DNA of 64,000 nucleotides from Lunularia cruciata (GCA_948567375.1 OX419761.1:44890501-44954500), one strand, 5' to 3'; counted from the first letter of the stretch, positions 48,021 through 61,459 are shown. Notes: generated from the letters alone by a model not told the origin. A program made the numbers and translations.

Positions 48021-48360
48021 AGGTATGTAAGGAATTCACTTCTTTGTTCCTCGAGATTGGGAATTATATGAAACAAAAAATATAACATCTTCCATGATTT
48101 TCAAGGATTATAAACTCAAGCTTATCATTCATCAAGATAGAGAATATCACATTCCCTTTTTATGTATTTTGTAGCTTACTTTAGACATTGGGTGTCGATT
48201 GCTCTATAGAAAACACTAACTATGTAGAGAAGACTAACAAGTGCAATCCAGAATAGAGCAAGCATACATACTCAAGTTTCTTTGATTTTCCAATGTAGAT
48301 CGTCTGATTTCTATAAATTTAACGTTTAAGATGTTGTAACATAGATTTCTCATTCTCAAG
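48021..48360. repeat. Dispersed AT-rich repeat, copy 1
   Basis: Related in order and spacing to 62856-63180. Shared words are CACTTCTTTGTTCCTC, a TTATATG run, TAGAGA(A/T)TATCA and a final A(A/C)ATAGATTTCT. The family is unidentified. Confidence 0.55.
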
Positions 48361-50902
48361 TTATCAAAACTTAGTTCCATCTGACTCTTAGGTATGATCT
48401 TTGTTTTTAGGTATAATATTTGTACGGCATGATGTAGGTCTTCACATCTTCTTGGTATACTATGTCTCTATGTGTGTAGTGTATCTTTGAGAGGAGTACT
48501 TTAAGGTCAGGCAAAACCAAAGTGTGCGGGGTGTACTACTGAAGCTCGGAAGCCAAGAGCAAAGAAAGAGAACAAGATCCCATCGATCCTAACAAGATTA
48601 GAACCTAAAGACTTAAAATGGAACTAAGCTTCAATTGAGGTTTCCAGTGTACTGTTATCATGGAAACATGGATTGGGTGGGTTATCAGCAAGAAACCTCT
48701 GGTTACTGTAGAAAGGGAACCGCAACACAGGAGCAACAGGATCACTGATAAACAGTTAGTGCTTAGAAGAAGAACGACGTTCAGTACCCGTTCGGCTGAT
48801 CCATTAAGGACTCGAAAGCTCAGAACATCGAGGAATCAGGCACGACTCCCCAAGAAAGGAAAAGAGATTTAATCACACACTTACGACAAGCTGCCCATTA
48901 TGATCACACATCTAGCATTCTCTTCCTGCCTGCACCGCCTGCCAGCGTGGGAGATTTTATCAAGATAGGATATACTGTCATATACAGAGTACCACCTTTC
49001 CCATTCCGGGTGCACACAAGTAATAGAGGAGGGCTCTAAAATGGTGATGTTGGAGGAGTTCCCAATTTTTCCCTCTTGAGCACAGTACGTACATTCAATA
49101 TTTTACAGGTGGTAGGTCTAAACTTCCGTCATGGAAAGGCCGGAGATGATTGTCCACACTCAAGATCGAGTTAAAAGGAGGAATGCCCTCTTTGTTTCTC
49201 TGCCATCGCAGCAGGGAGAAAATGAAGAGTTGGCGGTGGTCAAAAAGGATTAAGAGACTTGTGGGATCCCACCCACGTCTGCTCTACTGGAGACAAGAGA
49301 AGCCATAGTCATGGTCAGTCATCTGGCCTACGGAAAGTACTCCTATACCGAGAGGCTAATGAGAGGAAAGCCACGCACAGAACCACGTAATTGTTCTGCT
49401 CATTGACCCAGGAGGAGATTGGCAGCGTGATGACTGACTACCATAAGACAGGCTGGGAGGAAAAGCGAACCTTAGCTTGGTCCGAGTTTGTTTGTTTTAC
49501 TACGACAACGACCTCGCTGATGTTGGGGAGAGGTGAGGTAAATTAGAATACTGTAATGATGGTCATGGGAGAGGAAGTAGTAGAGACGAGGGATATAGAA
49601 TGTTGCGCATGATCGACTCTCCCTCAACACTAACTCACTTCTGCTGTTCGTTGCCTTGCTGCCGCTGCTGGCGGGCGCATCTCAGGAACTGCCTAGGCGC
49701 TCCATCCCTGCTGCAGGCGTCACCTTGCTATCTTTTTCAACCCCGACTAAAGCGGATCGTGTTCTTCGGCAAGCGGAATGTTCTTCTCGAATGACCAATG
49801 GCCACTGAAACGACAAAAATTTACAGAATGCTGGCTGCCGCTGATGAAGGGACTACGGTACCGGAGTAGGCGGAAAGAGAAAGAGAGCTGGGCAGAAGGT
49901 CGGGGAGCTGGGAGCTCGGAGTAAGTAGTACCATTGTTCCTAGGTGCAGCAGGCGGATGATGGTTTGCGGCGGTGTGGCGTCTATTAAGGCGGAGATAGC
50001 GACTACCGTCCATCATTCCTACTTCCAACTTCTTATTACTAGGTCCGACCCACAATGTTGTTCAACGTGTGCAGTTTCACCTCCTTGCATATCGGACTCC
50101 AACGACAAAATCCACTAGCTTCCACTTGAACAAGATAGAAAATCAGTCAAGGTGTCTCTCTGCTCTGTACCTCACGCCAATTCACGACCCACAAACAGGT
50201 TCCAAAGATAAACAACAAGCAAACAAACCCATTTTCCCTCATAATGTTACATCTACAGTAGTGTTTGTAGTAGTGGCACTAATAGAACCCAGAAAGGATT
50301 CCCGAAACCTGATTGAATGAGGCTCAATGCGCCACTCTCTATATCACCGCGCTCAAGTGCAACCGCACTACTGCTACAACTAACTAGCCGGTTCCTTGGT
50401 GATAGGAAGAAAGAAAATCCAGGAGGCGGTGAAAGGGGAAAAGGGAAACTACGAGGAGGGGAGTATGGGCAGCATGTGTCATAGACCAAACACGTACCTA
50501 GTGCAGCAGCAGGATCAGACGTTTCTGAGGAATTGTGGCCGGCCCGCCTCTCCTGGTGTCGGGCCTACTACTGCACGCAAACCCCGCTGCCTAATAGTGA
50601 GACGGTCAACCACCAATGCAATGCAATGCAATGCCCCTTATCACAGTACAAGAGTAAACGTAGCAGCCTCGCAGGGGTCAGGGCAGTGGCAGGCAGGCGC
50701 AATAACGGGTTTCCGTATCGGGGTTGCCAGTGGCCGCCACTCTCGGCCTGGTTGTCCGTCTATTTATTGACTGCGGACCTTTACGTCCACTTTCTTTAGC
50801 AAGTCTAGCCACTCCAAGGTAATTGATAAGCGTTTTAGAATTATTTTTCACGAATTTTTTTATGAAACGGGACCAACTATATTGATATATAAAACCGATC
50901 TG

Positions 50903-50942
50903 AATTGAAGAAAAGAAGGCGACCGCGTAGGAAAAACGAAGG
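50903..50942 (-). repeat. Dispersed short repeat, copy on minus strand
   Basis: Shares 29 identical consecutive bases (core CCTACGCGGTCGCC) with the copy at 56349-56390, in opposite orientation. Confidence 0.85.
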
Positions 50943-53900
50943 ATGGGAAGTGACCTTTCTCGATATCTTCGCCAATGTACATCATCAACACCGAATTTTA
51001 AAGTTCAAATTCGATAAGCCCTAGATCGAAGAAACAGGACACCCAGGAATGATTCAATCTCCAATCCACTATAGATTTTCCCATATCTAGAGGCGGGACA
51101 TTCCCAAGTGACAAGCCAGTTAGCGAGTGGCCATGTTCACATTTCGTCTGGACGCTGGCTGGGGTGACCTCCAAAAGTACAAAGGTTGAAACTCCTGGAT
51201 GGAAGGTCTTACTTATCTCGACTTTCGATTGCTCAGCAAACGGCCCAGACCTGCAGTGTACTACATTGTAAGTTCGCATAAAGGAAGCAGAACGCGAACT
51301 TATATAATGTAGGAGTCTTCCGAGAGGGAGAAATAAAAGATTTAACGTCTTATCAATCTTATCTTGGATCAAATAACCCGATGCTGTCAGTGTTATCAAC
51401 CATTAGTATATTGGTTGATCCTTGCCTTTCTTGGGGCCAATTCGTATCGGTCCTTCTGAAAGCCTTTTGAAAGAGCTGTCCTTTTCTCGCATCTGTCTTA
51501 ATGTACCACTTTTGAGATACGTTTTAGTGGTCGCCAATAGTGACGCACACTATCGATCCGTCCCTCTCCATCGCCACCCTTCTTGTTACAGCATTCCTTG
51601 CCTTCACTTCCTAACTTTCAATCTCCCGTTCTGGACTTCCACGTCAACGTATGATTGTCAATGTGGAACAGCAACAGCAGGAGTACTCTAAGTCTGCACA
51701 TAAAATTCTCGTGGTGCTCACCCCGATTCAATCTCCACAGCTATTACAGGGAAGAAAAAACAAAAGATGTTGGCTGAGAAGATTCATAAGTCTGCGAAAC
51801 TACTGCTCAAGTGTTTAATTCCCTGCAGAGGGTCTTGATTACGTAGTTTCAGCTGCTTCTGACCGTGAAGAAGGAGAACAAGGCTGCTGATCCTTTCTCT
51901 TTGAATTGATTGACGCTTTCTATTCTCCGTTCATCTCTGACTCGCTGCTGCGGGCCTGCTGGTGCTGGCTGACGGATAATGTATCCTTACCTTCAACTCT
52001 AAACTACCCACAAGAGCTAACCCAGAGAGGCGTAACGTGGCATAGATACTTCACTTGCTTTCCCTTCCACGCTTTCCATGACGGCGCGCTCCGATCCCTG
52101 AACCTTGATTGTGACCAGATCCATTTATAAGCTCTCTTGGTCGCTTTAGACACTCTAATTTCAACCCAAGTAATAATCAGTCAGGAAAGCATTGACGGCG
52201 AAGGGAAAAGCGGAACCACTCGTCCAATTTCCATAAAAGCACGCAAGCAAGACAGAAGCAAGAAGGGGGAGCCGCACGGACTGAACCGCTTCCTGCCTTC
52301 CTCTTTCCAAGAATCACTCCACGCTTCGCACAGGGTTCACAAACACTGTACTGTGGTCAAAGTAAACAGCATCCAAATACCACATGCTTCCAAATATTCG
52401 TGGATAAGGTACCGTCTCTATCTCTCTACACACTTCATTACTCCCCCATTGCTAACATCCTCAAGGGTGCTCGCTAAATAAAGCGATCTTATTGTCTCTT
52501 TGTCACGTTCTTCTGCACCTCCCTCCAATCAGTGCCCCACAGCAGCCAAACCCCAGAGTTGAATTCAAAACAACCCTGGCAGCAGAAGTCGTCTCTTCTA
52601 CAATATCGCCGAGCGAGGAGTTTTTAACAGTGAACTCCTAAATTTTGTCACATCCTACAGTTCGGTGGCAGGCAAGCGAGCAAATCAAACTACTACCTAT
52701 CTGGTGAGAGTGGGAATCTGTAGGTGCTGTTTTTACAAGTGCAATAATATCTTTCCTAGATTCTCGGATCTTTTCTAAGCGTTTCCATTCAATCCGTAAC
52801 GGGATTCCGCATTTGGGAATACGTTCTTCCAAAGGTGTCTCTGGTAAGCCTCCAAACAAAGCAAACTATCCTTGGAGTAGCACAGCCGAACTGGGCTAAT
52901 TTTTTGGGTACTTGCCGCTGCTTGGAGTATGGACTCGGCTGTATTTGGTTCAGCGGACGACAAAAATCGGTGGACTTCAATGTTTATGTTGGATTCAACC
53001 AAGACTTACCTGAAACACAACGCCATCCTCCTCCAACATGCATCTTCAGTTCGTGAGAGAGTTACTAATCTGAGGTCTCGGAAGCCCACAATGGAAGCGG
53101 CTGATTAACCTCTCTCTCTCGCACGCCAGAAGCAGGGAGATAGGGGGGCCGGCGCTCTGCTGCTGCTGGGCCAGATTCATATCCACGTGTAGATGTAGAA
53201 GGAAGGAGGAGGCAGCAGCGAATTAGCTTTTCAGAGGAACAAACTAATTATTACCTTTTCAATGGCGGCGATCTGGGATAATCACAGGCCATAAGTCAAC
53301 CCAACCCATTGTAGAACCTACTTTGTCACGCATGCGAAAGGGAGAAAAGTTCACACGAATTTCAAGAGACCCTGCTCCTGCTACATACTGCTATTGCAGT
53401 AGTTTACTGGCAGCCATATTCTGATCTCAATGGTCCCGATGCCTCCCTCGAATATTGGTATTGTCTCTTATACCGCGTAAAAGTGGACCCCTCCCTCATC
53501 AAATCCTTGAAGCCAAGCTTGAACCTTGCGCGCTCCGGATCAGATAGGAAGAAAGTCGTACGTAAAGAGAGGCCGTCAGTGAGTCAGAGAAGAGTCGAGG
53601 GCTCAAGCTTTTTTTCTTCAACCGAGGCGGAGAGAGTGAGGGACACTTAAAAACAACGGCATCTATCAGCTTTTCCCCTTCGCTTTCGTTCTGACCCTTT
53701 TACTACATCGCTATCAACAAAACTCTAGACTATACGACGTCGAGCTCTATGTAAACCGACAGGTTCCTTTCGTGCAGCTACTGTAGTCACCTCGTTTCCA
53801 TTGCTGCTGCCGCTCGAGGAGTCAAAACTTAGCCGTCTTATTGTTTGTATCTGATCTGATTCAGATTATGAGAGGTATGGGGGCATGCTCGGGCAGATCC

Positions 53901-56336
53901 ACACAACATCATCAACACGACCTGCTCTGGGACAGCACTCCATGGAATATCATATACTCCCCAGCAGTTCCTGTACCAACCGTCATGCTTGCGCAGAGGG
54001 GAGTTATATCAGCACTAAAGCTTTTTGAGTACGGCAATGATACACCATCTTGTTTCACGGGACCTCATTAAGCCGACTGATCGATAATACGAGTATGGTC
54101 CAATGCGCTCATTAAAATTCACAAACAAGTCACCAGAGGTAGTACCAAACCAACGAGTTTCGAGTTTCATGTGCCTACAGTTTCTGTCAGCTAAGCTTTC
54201 CAGATATTTATCTATCGCACTCTTCGACGGCTCTCTCTGGTCCGTCGCAGCTGTCACTAACTCCAGCTTTTAAGAAGAGAGTCCATCGGGTCAAACCGGA
54301 TGATGGTGATGATGGTACTTTCTGTGGGTGCAAGCGCTTCCCACTGCTGTAGTCAAGGTATCTCCCATTCCTTCCCATCCCGTCCAGAGATTCAGTCATG
54401 ACTGGTGTTTTCTTTACAAGACGACCGTCAGAAACTGAAACTTCGGAGATCCATGAGAGATCGACTGCTCAGGAAGTGTTATGAAGGGACAGTCTTCCGT
54501 GCTCTCCTGTGCCAAATGATGTAATACTCTGCACATCGAGTTCGTAAAGCCAAGTTTCCAACGGAAGGTATGCTGATAGAAAGGTTGATGAGGCCATTTA
54601 ATCAAATTAGAGAGGGTTTCTCTCGGACACTTGGTTTAAGACTGATGGGGATCACAAGAGGCCGACCATATTGACTGGTTTCTTGCATTATGATCGGAAG
54701 AGTTAATCGGTCGAAATAATTAAATATGACGAAACAGAGAACGGATCCATCTTTTCTTACGTCACTCAAGAACAGGAATTATGGTACTTCGCCTGCTAAT
54801 TCTGAGAGGAATTATGACAGGACTTTTGGATGCGGTTCTAAAATACTTCGTAAACTCAAGACGTCAAGAATTTTGGACTTCTATTCCGCGTTCAACCCAC
54901 TGAGGACCATTAACTGCATTCAAATGAGTGACTGCATATTATGCGTTGATTAAAACGCATGATATATTTGTAATCATACTGCATCATGTATACTCGACGA
55001 CCATGCCTGGGTATTTACAGGCCGATCGGTACACGCGACCTGTTGTTCAGCAGTAGTACTGTGGACATCTTTTCTCTCCCTGGCTGATTTACCAGATTCA
55101 TACGGAAACTCATAAAAGGTTTTCTACACATACAGGATCACAAATCGGCGTCGGAGGTGAAATACAGCTTAACGGATTGCTCAACAGGTTTTAACGATTG
55201 CCCATTAAGCACATAAAACAAATCAGTCAATCATGAGTAGTTTTCTCTCAGAAGGATCGGGAATTTATGGTAAAAGGTCGGAGTGATGAGCTTGAACGGT
55301 TATGTACGGTTACATGTTAAGCAAGCAGCCTTATCAACGCATAGTTAAGCAGATGAATTAAATGAGGACTGGACTGACTGGACTCATATCTTGCTCGGTG
55401 CAAGCAGAAGGTCCATCGATGGCTGGCTGACTTCCTCCAGACAATAATTAAAGATGGCTGCTATCAGAAGCCACGGAAGGTTGTAATTTCAATGTATAAC
55501 TAGTCCTTTTACTTTAGTCTCAGAGCTGCTTGGACAAGCACGACTACCAAAGGGTGGCTAGTTAATGAATGATTATGGGCATCTTTTGGCTAAAGCGTCT
55601 TGGCCTGGACAGGACTCCTAGGAAAACTAGACTTCTTGATGGACGCCCTCTTTATCTGTCATCTTATCTTGGAGATTCGGCTTAGGAATGAGGATCATCG
55701 CACCCATGGAACGAATGCCTGGTCAGTCGTGGTTTTACCGAGGAGGTTTTATGACAAGCCTTTCACGGCACGTTTCAACAATACTGACTACGCATGCGGG
55801 CTTCCTCAAAGCTTCCAAAATGAGATTGATCAAAATTGACTCCACCCACTCATAAGTACTTTCCTACTAGTAATTTCCTCCGTGAATTTAGTCCACCACG
55901 GACGTCTATATCCAGCTGTATTTCATGTATAATACAACACTCAATGTCCAAAATCCACTCACAGAAAACTTGGCCCACATGGCCTGTCTTTAACAACCAC
56001 ATGGCTGTTTAGCTAGATAAAAGGTACCGATTTCTTGTTTTTCCTTTCCATTGAGGGTTGGAAATGTAACAGAGTCAGAACTACTTAACTATACGAACAG
56101 TTAACCAACGAGCCCATAGCGAAACAATGGAACAGTACAACTAGTTGCCACCCCGAGACCTTTGGTTCGTGTGGAGGAATACGCAACCCTACAGAGCAAG
56201 AAATCGAGGCGCTCTTTAGCAAATAAGTACAGTAGATAAGGAGGATGTAGGAATGATGAAAGGGGACCAACATGCGGCTGTAACAATAACCTGTGCGTGT
56301 TCACTCTGACACGACCACTTTGAAACTAACATGTTA

Positions 56337-56402
56337 ACTAAAGATAATCCTTCGTTTTTCCTACGCGGTCGCCTTTCTTTTCTCTTTTTTACTAAAGATA
56401 AT
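56337..56402 (+). repeat. Dispersed short repeat flanked by 12-bp direct repeats
   Basis: The 42-bp segment 56349-56390 (core CCTACGCGGTCGCC) lies between two perfect copies of ACTAAAGATAAT (56337-56348 and 56391-56402). This looks like an insertion with a duplicated target, or a slipped duplication. Confidence 0.85.
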
Positions 56403-58235
56403 ATACTAGACCTTTTGGCAAACGAGGCCTGGAACATATAGTACCCTTCCATTACGTATTAGAGTTGTCTTTCTAACTCATTAGGATCTAGGTCCATGGA
56501 ACAAGTTTATTGCGTTAGAAGATGTCCTCCTTAAACAAGAAGTTTCCTCGTCAATCTGGTCAAATTCCCTCCGAATTCTCTCTCCTGGCACTAGACTCTT
56601 CGATGTAACTCTTGTTTCTTGGTTTCGCTGTAGGTATTTTCTTTAACAAGTAACATAGATAAACCCAGACATACAAAACTTATACTCACAACTTCACTAT
56701 ACTCAAAATGAGGGAATTTGGCACCTGGCGTAAGTCTAGGAAATGCATAACTTCGTACCTTATTTACCGATAGCTAGAGAGCACAAGGCTTAAACGGCCA
56801 TCACAAAGCTTTTGAGCCAGTAGTTGTGTATGACTCTTGCTTCCAAAATGAGCTAGGTGCCGCTTCTCTCATCCAAGATGATCGACACAAACTCTAGTGC
56901 ATGGCACATGCGAATTACATCCTTCGTATGATCTTCGCAGTACGGAAAACGTTTCGCCTTCTTGCGTCATTTAGTAGACAGCAAAAAACTGCGGGCCGAT
57001 TAAGGTAAATACTTTGCTATATAAGGACGCCTCTGGTAAGTAAATTCCACTTTAAAACTTTACTTACGCAGGTTACTTAGCTGTGTGGACACCTATGGCA
57101 GGTAATTCCATGTTGAAGGTTTACATATCAGGTAAATTGCATGTCTCTACCCCTCTCGATCGCTGAAGGAGTTTGTATTAGGAGAAAACGTGGAGCTACA
57201 GCTAATCAACAAGCCTCGTAGCCTCGACGGTTGCAACATTTGAGATTTCGATGCATAAGAAGACCTCACCAGTTCTAATAACATCACCGTACAGGTAGAC
57301 ATCTACTACAACAGTCGGACAAAGAATCAAGCGTTGAAAATTATTAATATATTTCTAAACCACAACTGGGTTTTGCTCTCGGATAACGTTTTGAATGACC
57401 AGGACTGGAAATCTACTTGTGGAAAATGGAAATGCTGAATGCCATGAAGGAAGATCCATCGGAGATTCAGAGTGAAATATGGTGAAAGAGAAGCTAACAA
57501 TCCGTGAATGCAGTGAAAAAAGATAGTTGGATGCAGTAGAGCTTACGTGTGAAGGAAGGAATTTCTATGAAAGTATGAATGAAGCTGACGATCACCATCA
57601 AGGAAACAAGTACGCAAAAAAGTGATAGGAATGTGGCCATTAGGTTCATAAAGAATCCTACTGGGCAATGTCAGTGCATACAGGATGGACTAATCCGTCG
57701 ATGCCCGCCATCAATAAGAGTAGAGTCGTGAGCATGAAGGGCACAATCGTTACTCCTCGCAATTGAGTAATGACAATCCAAACCAGAAGGTAGACATAAA
57801 GGAACAGGTTATCTATTAAAAAGTTAAGATGAAAAAAAGCCAATCCCTATGTTCTTTTAATTTATGTACTCCATAGTCACATAGGTTCAAGTCCGTCCGT
57901 CATTGGGTGTGTGGTGAAGATATTATGCTCATTGACCACATTCACTGCAACATATCCCCCTTTGGAGTTCAGCAAACCTCGCAAAGATATAGAATGCGTC
58001 TCCTCCTTTGACTACGTGCGTTAGAAACCCAAACGTACGCAACGGTATAGAAACAGGAAAGATGAACCAACAAACACAATGTCACGGACATAGGTAACGC
58101 AAAAGTTGAGGTTGTTTGCTTGAGACAATGCAAGCTTAAGCCTGCAGATCATTGATGATGAGTAAACCTGCCCACAGAGCAGGCGATCGTCTTTAACAAG
58201 CAATCCAACATACGAGTCATTGTTGTAAAGAGGTG

Positions 58236-58381
58236 TCACTTAGACAAGACAGTCTCCTCATGGGGATTATTTCCTAGTGCCATGCTTGAAGAAACTTCCA
58301 TTGACAGGGACGTGTACAACGCAGTCCCGACGAACTCACCACCAGCAAGCAATGCATATAGTTTCCAGTAGTCTTGATGAC
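58236..58381 (-). other. Possible terminal coding exon of an unknown gene
   Basis: After a good acceptor (ATTGTCAG) the minus strand is open for 47 codons to TGA. It reads HQDYWKLYALLAGGEF, then VGTALYTSLS, ending HEETVLSK. Another short stretch with good splice borders lies nearby on the same strand (58783-58822, PATELYAIMSGH), but its phase does not join directly. A 47-codon open frame can arise by chance and I recognise no family. Confidence 0.2.
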
Positions 58382-60475
58382 CTGACAATACTCAACGACA
58401 CTCACAATACTCACAAACCGTTGATAGTCCTCAATTCTAACGTGTCAGAAACTGCAGGCACTCGGATACCACCTTCTTCTTCAAGGTAAGACAAGCAAGA
58501 ATATAAGTCTCGACATGCTTGTTGCTCCTACTCTCTCACAGGGGATCCATTGTAAACTCAATCCATGACACGGTTAATAAATAGACTCAATAAACCTTTC
58601 AGCAACATTACAGCTAGTTGATTTATGCTACTAGATGATCAGTTGTGTCGTGGAAAATGTACTAACAGCTATGCAGTACATCTGTGTCATACAGGCAAGT
58701 TAAAGGCCACAGAACAAATTGTGGGTACAGCAGGCAAATAACCGTCGATGTCGGCCGCGAAAATGTAACCACTCACTCTTACCAGTGACCAGACATGATT
58801 GCGTACAATTCAGTAGCAGGCTCTGCTAACATAATGACTAACGGAACATGATATAGATCAGCTAAAATGAAAGACAAATGCAAAAGACCTACAAACTATA
58901 CCTGCTCATAACTTGTAGATGAGCCTATCTAAACCTGATTTCAGAAACAATGTACAAAACTCTAAATCATGTACTAGGGTGACAAAGGTTCGAATCCTCA
59001 TGTTTAAAATCTTGCAAAGTGATCAGATTAGTATAACGTAAACAACTTGTACGTAATTGGATAACAGTCAACTTGTAGATGACGAATGTGCAGTAAAGGA
59101 CGGCGTTTGAGACGACACACAAGTGTCAATTTGGCAACAACTCTTAAGTAAACTCTCGGGAATCGTCTTTAGAGTGCAATTATAGTTCCAGCGTATATGT
59201 CCTTGACTTTCGACTAGATAGAACTCTAGACGTTACAATATATGTAATGAGACACCCTACGGTACTCCCAAGGACCCCGAGTTCAAACGACTTTATATAA
59301 AGTGACTTATCCGCTCTATCTGCAGATAACAAATATAGGAGAAATAGAAGAGGGAATTTATATAGCTCTTCATCCTTAAAGTAGATAACGGATGAAAGTA
59401 TGTTTTCCCAAGGAAATTGTTGATTATCCATAGTGCAGATAACACTACATCCACAGACGGTCAGTGAGAAATTTTCTTCAAGAACAAGAAGAGATAGGAA
59501 CAAACGGACGGTCTTACCTACAAGTAAGCAGCAGGAGTAACGCGAGGAATCGACATATTAGATCCACAATAAACTCTGGAGATGGCGGTAGAAAACTTGA
59601 AGCTGAGGAAGACGATTTCTTGATTTCATCTGGTGGAAATAGGGAGTCCATGACATGAGCTATATTGTTCAGAACCGGCCATTTGCTGCCAGCCTCGAAT
59701 TGTTGTACTTGCTTGGAGAGTCAAAAAACTTACATCCCACAGCATAGCCGTCATAACCCCATAAATCTACGGAAAGAACCAGGGGACCATGATGTGTCAT
59801 CAACATTGAGCGACAGAAAATCAAAGAAAGATAGAGTTTCATTCTCTCCGCATAGCTGGCTAAACAGAACCTCAGTCAAAGACAAGGCTTGCATATCCTA
59901 AGCTTTAATGGTTCCTAGAAGTTTCCACAATCAATCGAAATCTCTCAAGATCATGGCAGCTCTACACAGCAAACCTCTGTTCAGATAAGATGGTCCGCAA
60001 AATTACCAGTGTCATTTTGGAAAACCACCTCCTGATAGACAACTCGAGGACTATGACAAAGTAAAGCTTTGAGCATCCACGATACCTATGAAAGCCAACA
60101 CATCATGGACCATAAGCAACTAAGTTCCTAATGTTCATTACAACCTTGAATTGCAAAGTAACTTTAAGAAATGATTTAGACGAAGGTGACCTTATGGAAT
60201 GCCTGATTGATACAAGAGATGAAATCCGGAAGCAGCTCCCCTCCCAGAAGACTAGATCGGGTTGCGGACACAGCGAAAAAATTACTTTCTTGAGCGACCC
60301 AGATCAGCATATCAAAGAACAATTTCTACTATTACAATAGAATCCAGAGTCTCCTTGAAGAATTTCTGGAAAGAGGTATATCCCGTAAAGTTAACAGCTT
60401 ATATTATGACCAGACAACTGCTGGTGCTATCTGACTTCACTCCACAGCCACTTCCCTTTACAAACTAGGCCTTCA

Positions 60476-60481
60476 TTTATT
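60476..60481 (-). terminator. Possible poly(A) signal for the V-ATPase e gene
   Basis: AATAAA on the minus strand, about 360 bases after the stop codon. Plant signals are loose, so this is only a candidate. Confidence 0.25.
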
Positions 60482-60841
60482 TGATTCTGATCCCCACCGT
60501 ATGTTCAATCTTGGGAGTTTGGTCAGAGGACCCTAACGGATACAGATGAGAACAGATTCTGCATTTCACTATTTTTTGGCCTGCAGCACCGAACAAATAC
60601 ACTGAGGGAAGAGAATTTTACCACCAATAACAAAATAATCCCAAAAAGCCGTCTATACTTAGGGTACTCTGTTGAACAAGGATAATCAAGAATAATCAAC
60701 TGAGAGTTGTACAGTCTACTGTAACGTAGTACAGATCAAAAGAGCCTCTTACCAGGCCCCTTGCAAGATCGACTAGATCACAGTAAAGGCTTCCAACCTT
60801 ACCCTCATCTGAGCTGGCGGATGAATGTGGATAAGTGTCCA

Positions 60842-61459
60842 TCATTCTCCTTCAGCTTTCAAAATAGGAACAACTAGAGGTTTCCATTGAGCCATCCATA
60901 CAATCGCCCACCTGCAACCGATTAGCAAAATTTTAGCTAACCGGAACGGTGCGAAAGCCAACTACAGCACAACCTGTTGAACTGTCATCTACAAGAACGC
61001 AAAATACATCACCTTATGTAGTTCACAGAGCTCCTATTATCATTTACACTCGCAGTTACCCTATCCATACATCCCAGATCACCGAGCTAGCGCCAGTCAA
61101 GCAAAGGAGCGGATGCAACAGTGATACATCCGGATGGAAAGCCAAGCAGGGTATGCTTAAACTTACATTAAATAACAGCAGATCACTGCCGTATTCACCA
61201 GCAATATATGCAATCTGAATTGCCACAAGCGTAAGATCAGGGTTTACAACACGGAAAGTCAAATCGACCATGGAAGATACACCACCAGTCCATTTTCATC
61301 CGATTCTAAACACCAGATGCTTCGCACAAACCAAACAGATCGTCGAAGCACTTACCTGTTCGCAGAGGGACCCTTGTCATACCAAAGCTTGACGCCCAAA
61401 CTTCCAACGAAACAGGCGAGCAGATAGTATAAAGAGGTTAGGAGGAAACCCCCCGCCAT
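60842..61459 (-). CDS. VHA-e: V-type H+-ATPase subunit e, three exons, 73 aa
   Basis: Subunit e is a tiny two-helix membrane protein of the V0 sector of the vacuolar/endomembrane proton pump, needed for its assembly. Exons (minus strand): 61459-61356, 61214-61167 and 60911-60842. The two introns are 141 and 255 bp, with borders AG|GTAAGT...TTCAG and AAT|GTAAGT...TTGCAG. The joined 222 bases encode 73 residues and a stop. Exon 1 ends GVKLWYDKGPSAN, matching the family's KGP(S/N)xN motif after helix 1 (about residues 4-23). Exons 2 and 3 give ICCYLMWAIVWMAQWKPL and VVPIL, matching the family's CCW-x2-WA-x2-AQ-x-(N/K)PL signature in helix 2. Length agrees with the family (about 70-80). The longer single-frame ORFs overlapping it are shadows. 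The stop overlaps a downstream ATG as TGATG. Confidence 0.93.

Larger units (their letters stand above)
45201..48500. other. Second AT-rich block, probably decayed repeats
   Basis: Composition drops sharply to AT-rich at about 45.2 kb and recovers at about 48.5 kb. Frames are short and motif-free (for example 46022-46279 +). It contains a diverged tandem duplication at 47484-47870 and a segment related to one at 62.9 kb. Confidence 0.55.
48501..58235. other. Intergenic region, no gene recognised
   Basis: Balanced composition with short frames only. Minus-strand frames around 52638-53002 and a donor-like TTCAG|GTAAGTC at about 53010 might be parts of an unrecognised spliced gene, but no conserved motif supports it. 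An (AATGC)n run lies at 50614-50634. Two copies of a dispersed short repeat are listed separately. Confidence 0.45.

Noticed and set aside
58987-58997. GGTTCGAATCC, a perfect tRNA B-box word (also GGTTCAAGTCC at 57884)
   Set aside because: Flanking bases cannot form a T-stem or cloverleaf; isolated 11-mers occur by chance.
24000-61000. Frequent TACTGTA/TACAGTA words
   Set aside because: By eye they seem common, but the excess over chance for a 7-mer on two strands is small and I cannot count them reliably.
61056-61271. 71-codon minus-strand frame overlapping VHA-e
   Set aside because: It runs through intron 1, exon 2 and intron 2 in a different frame from the supported VHA-e protein.
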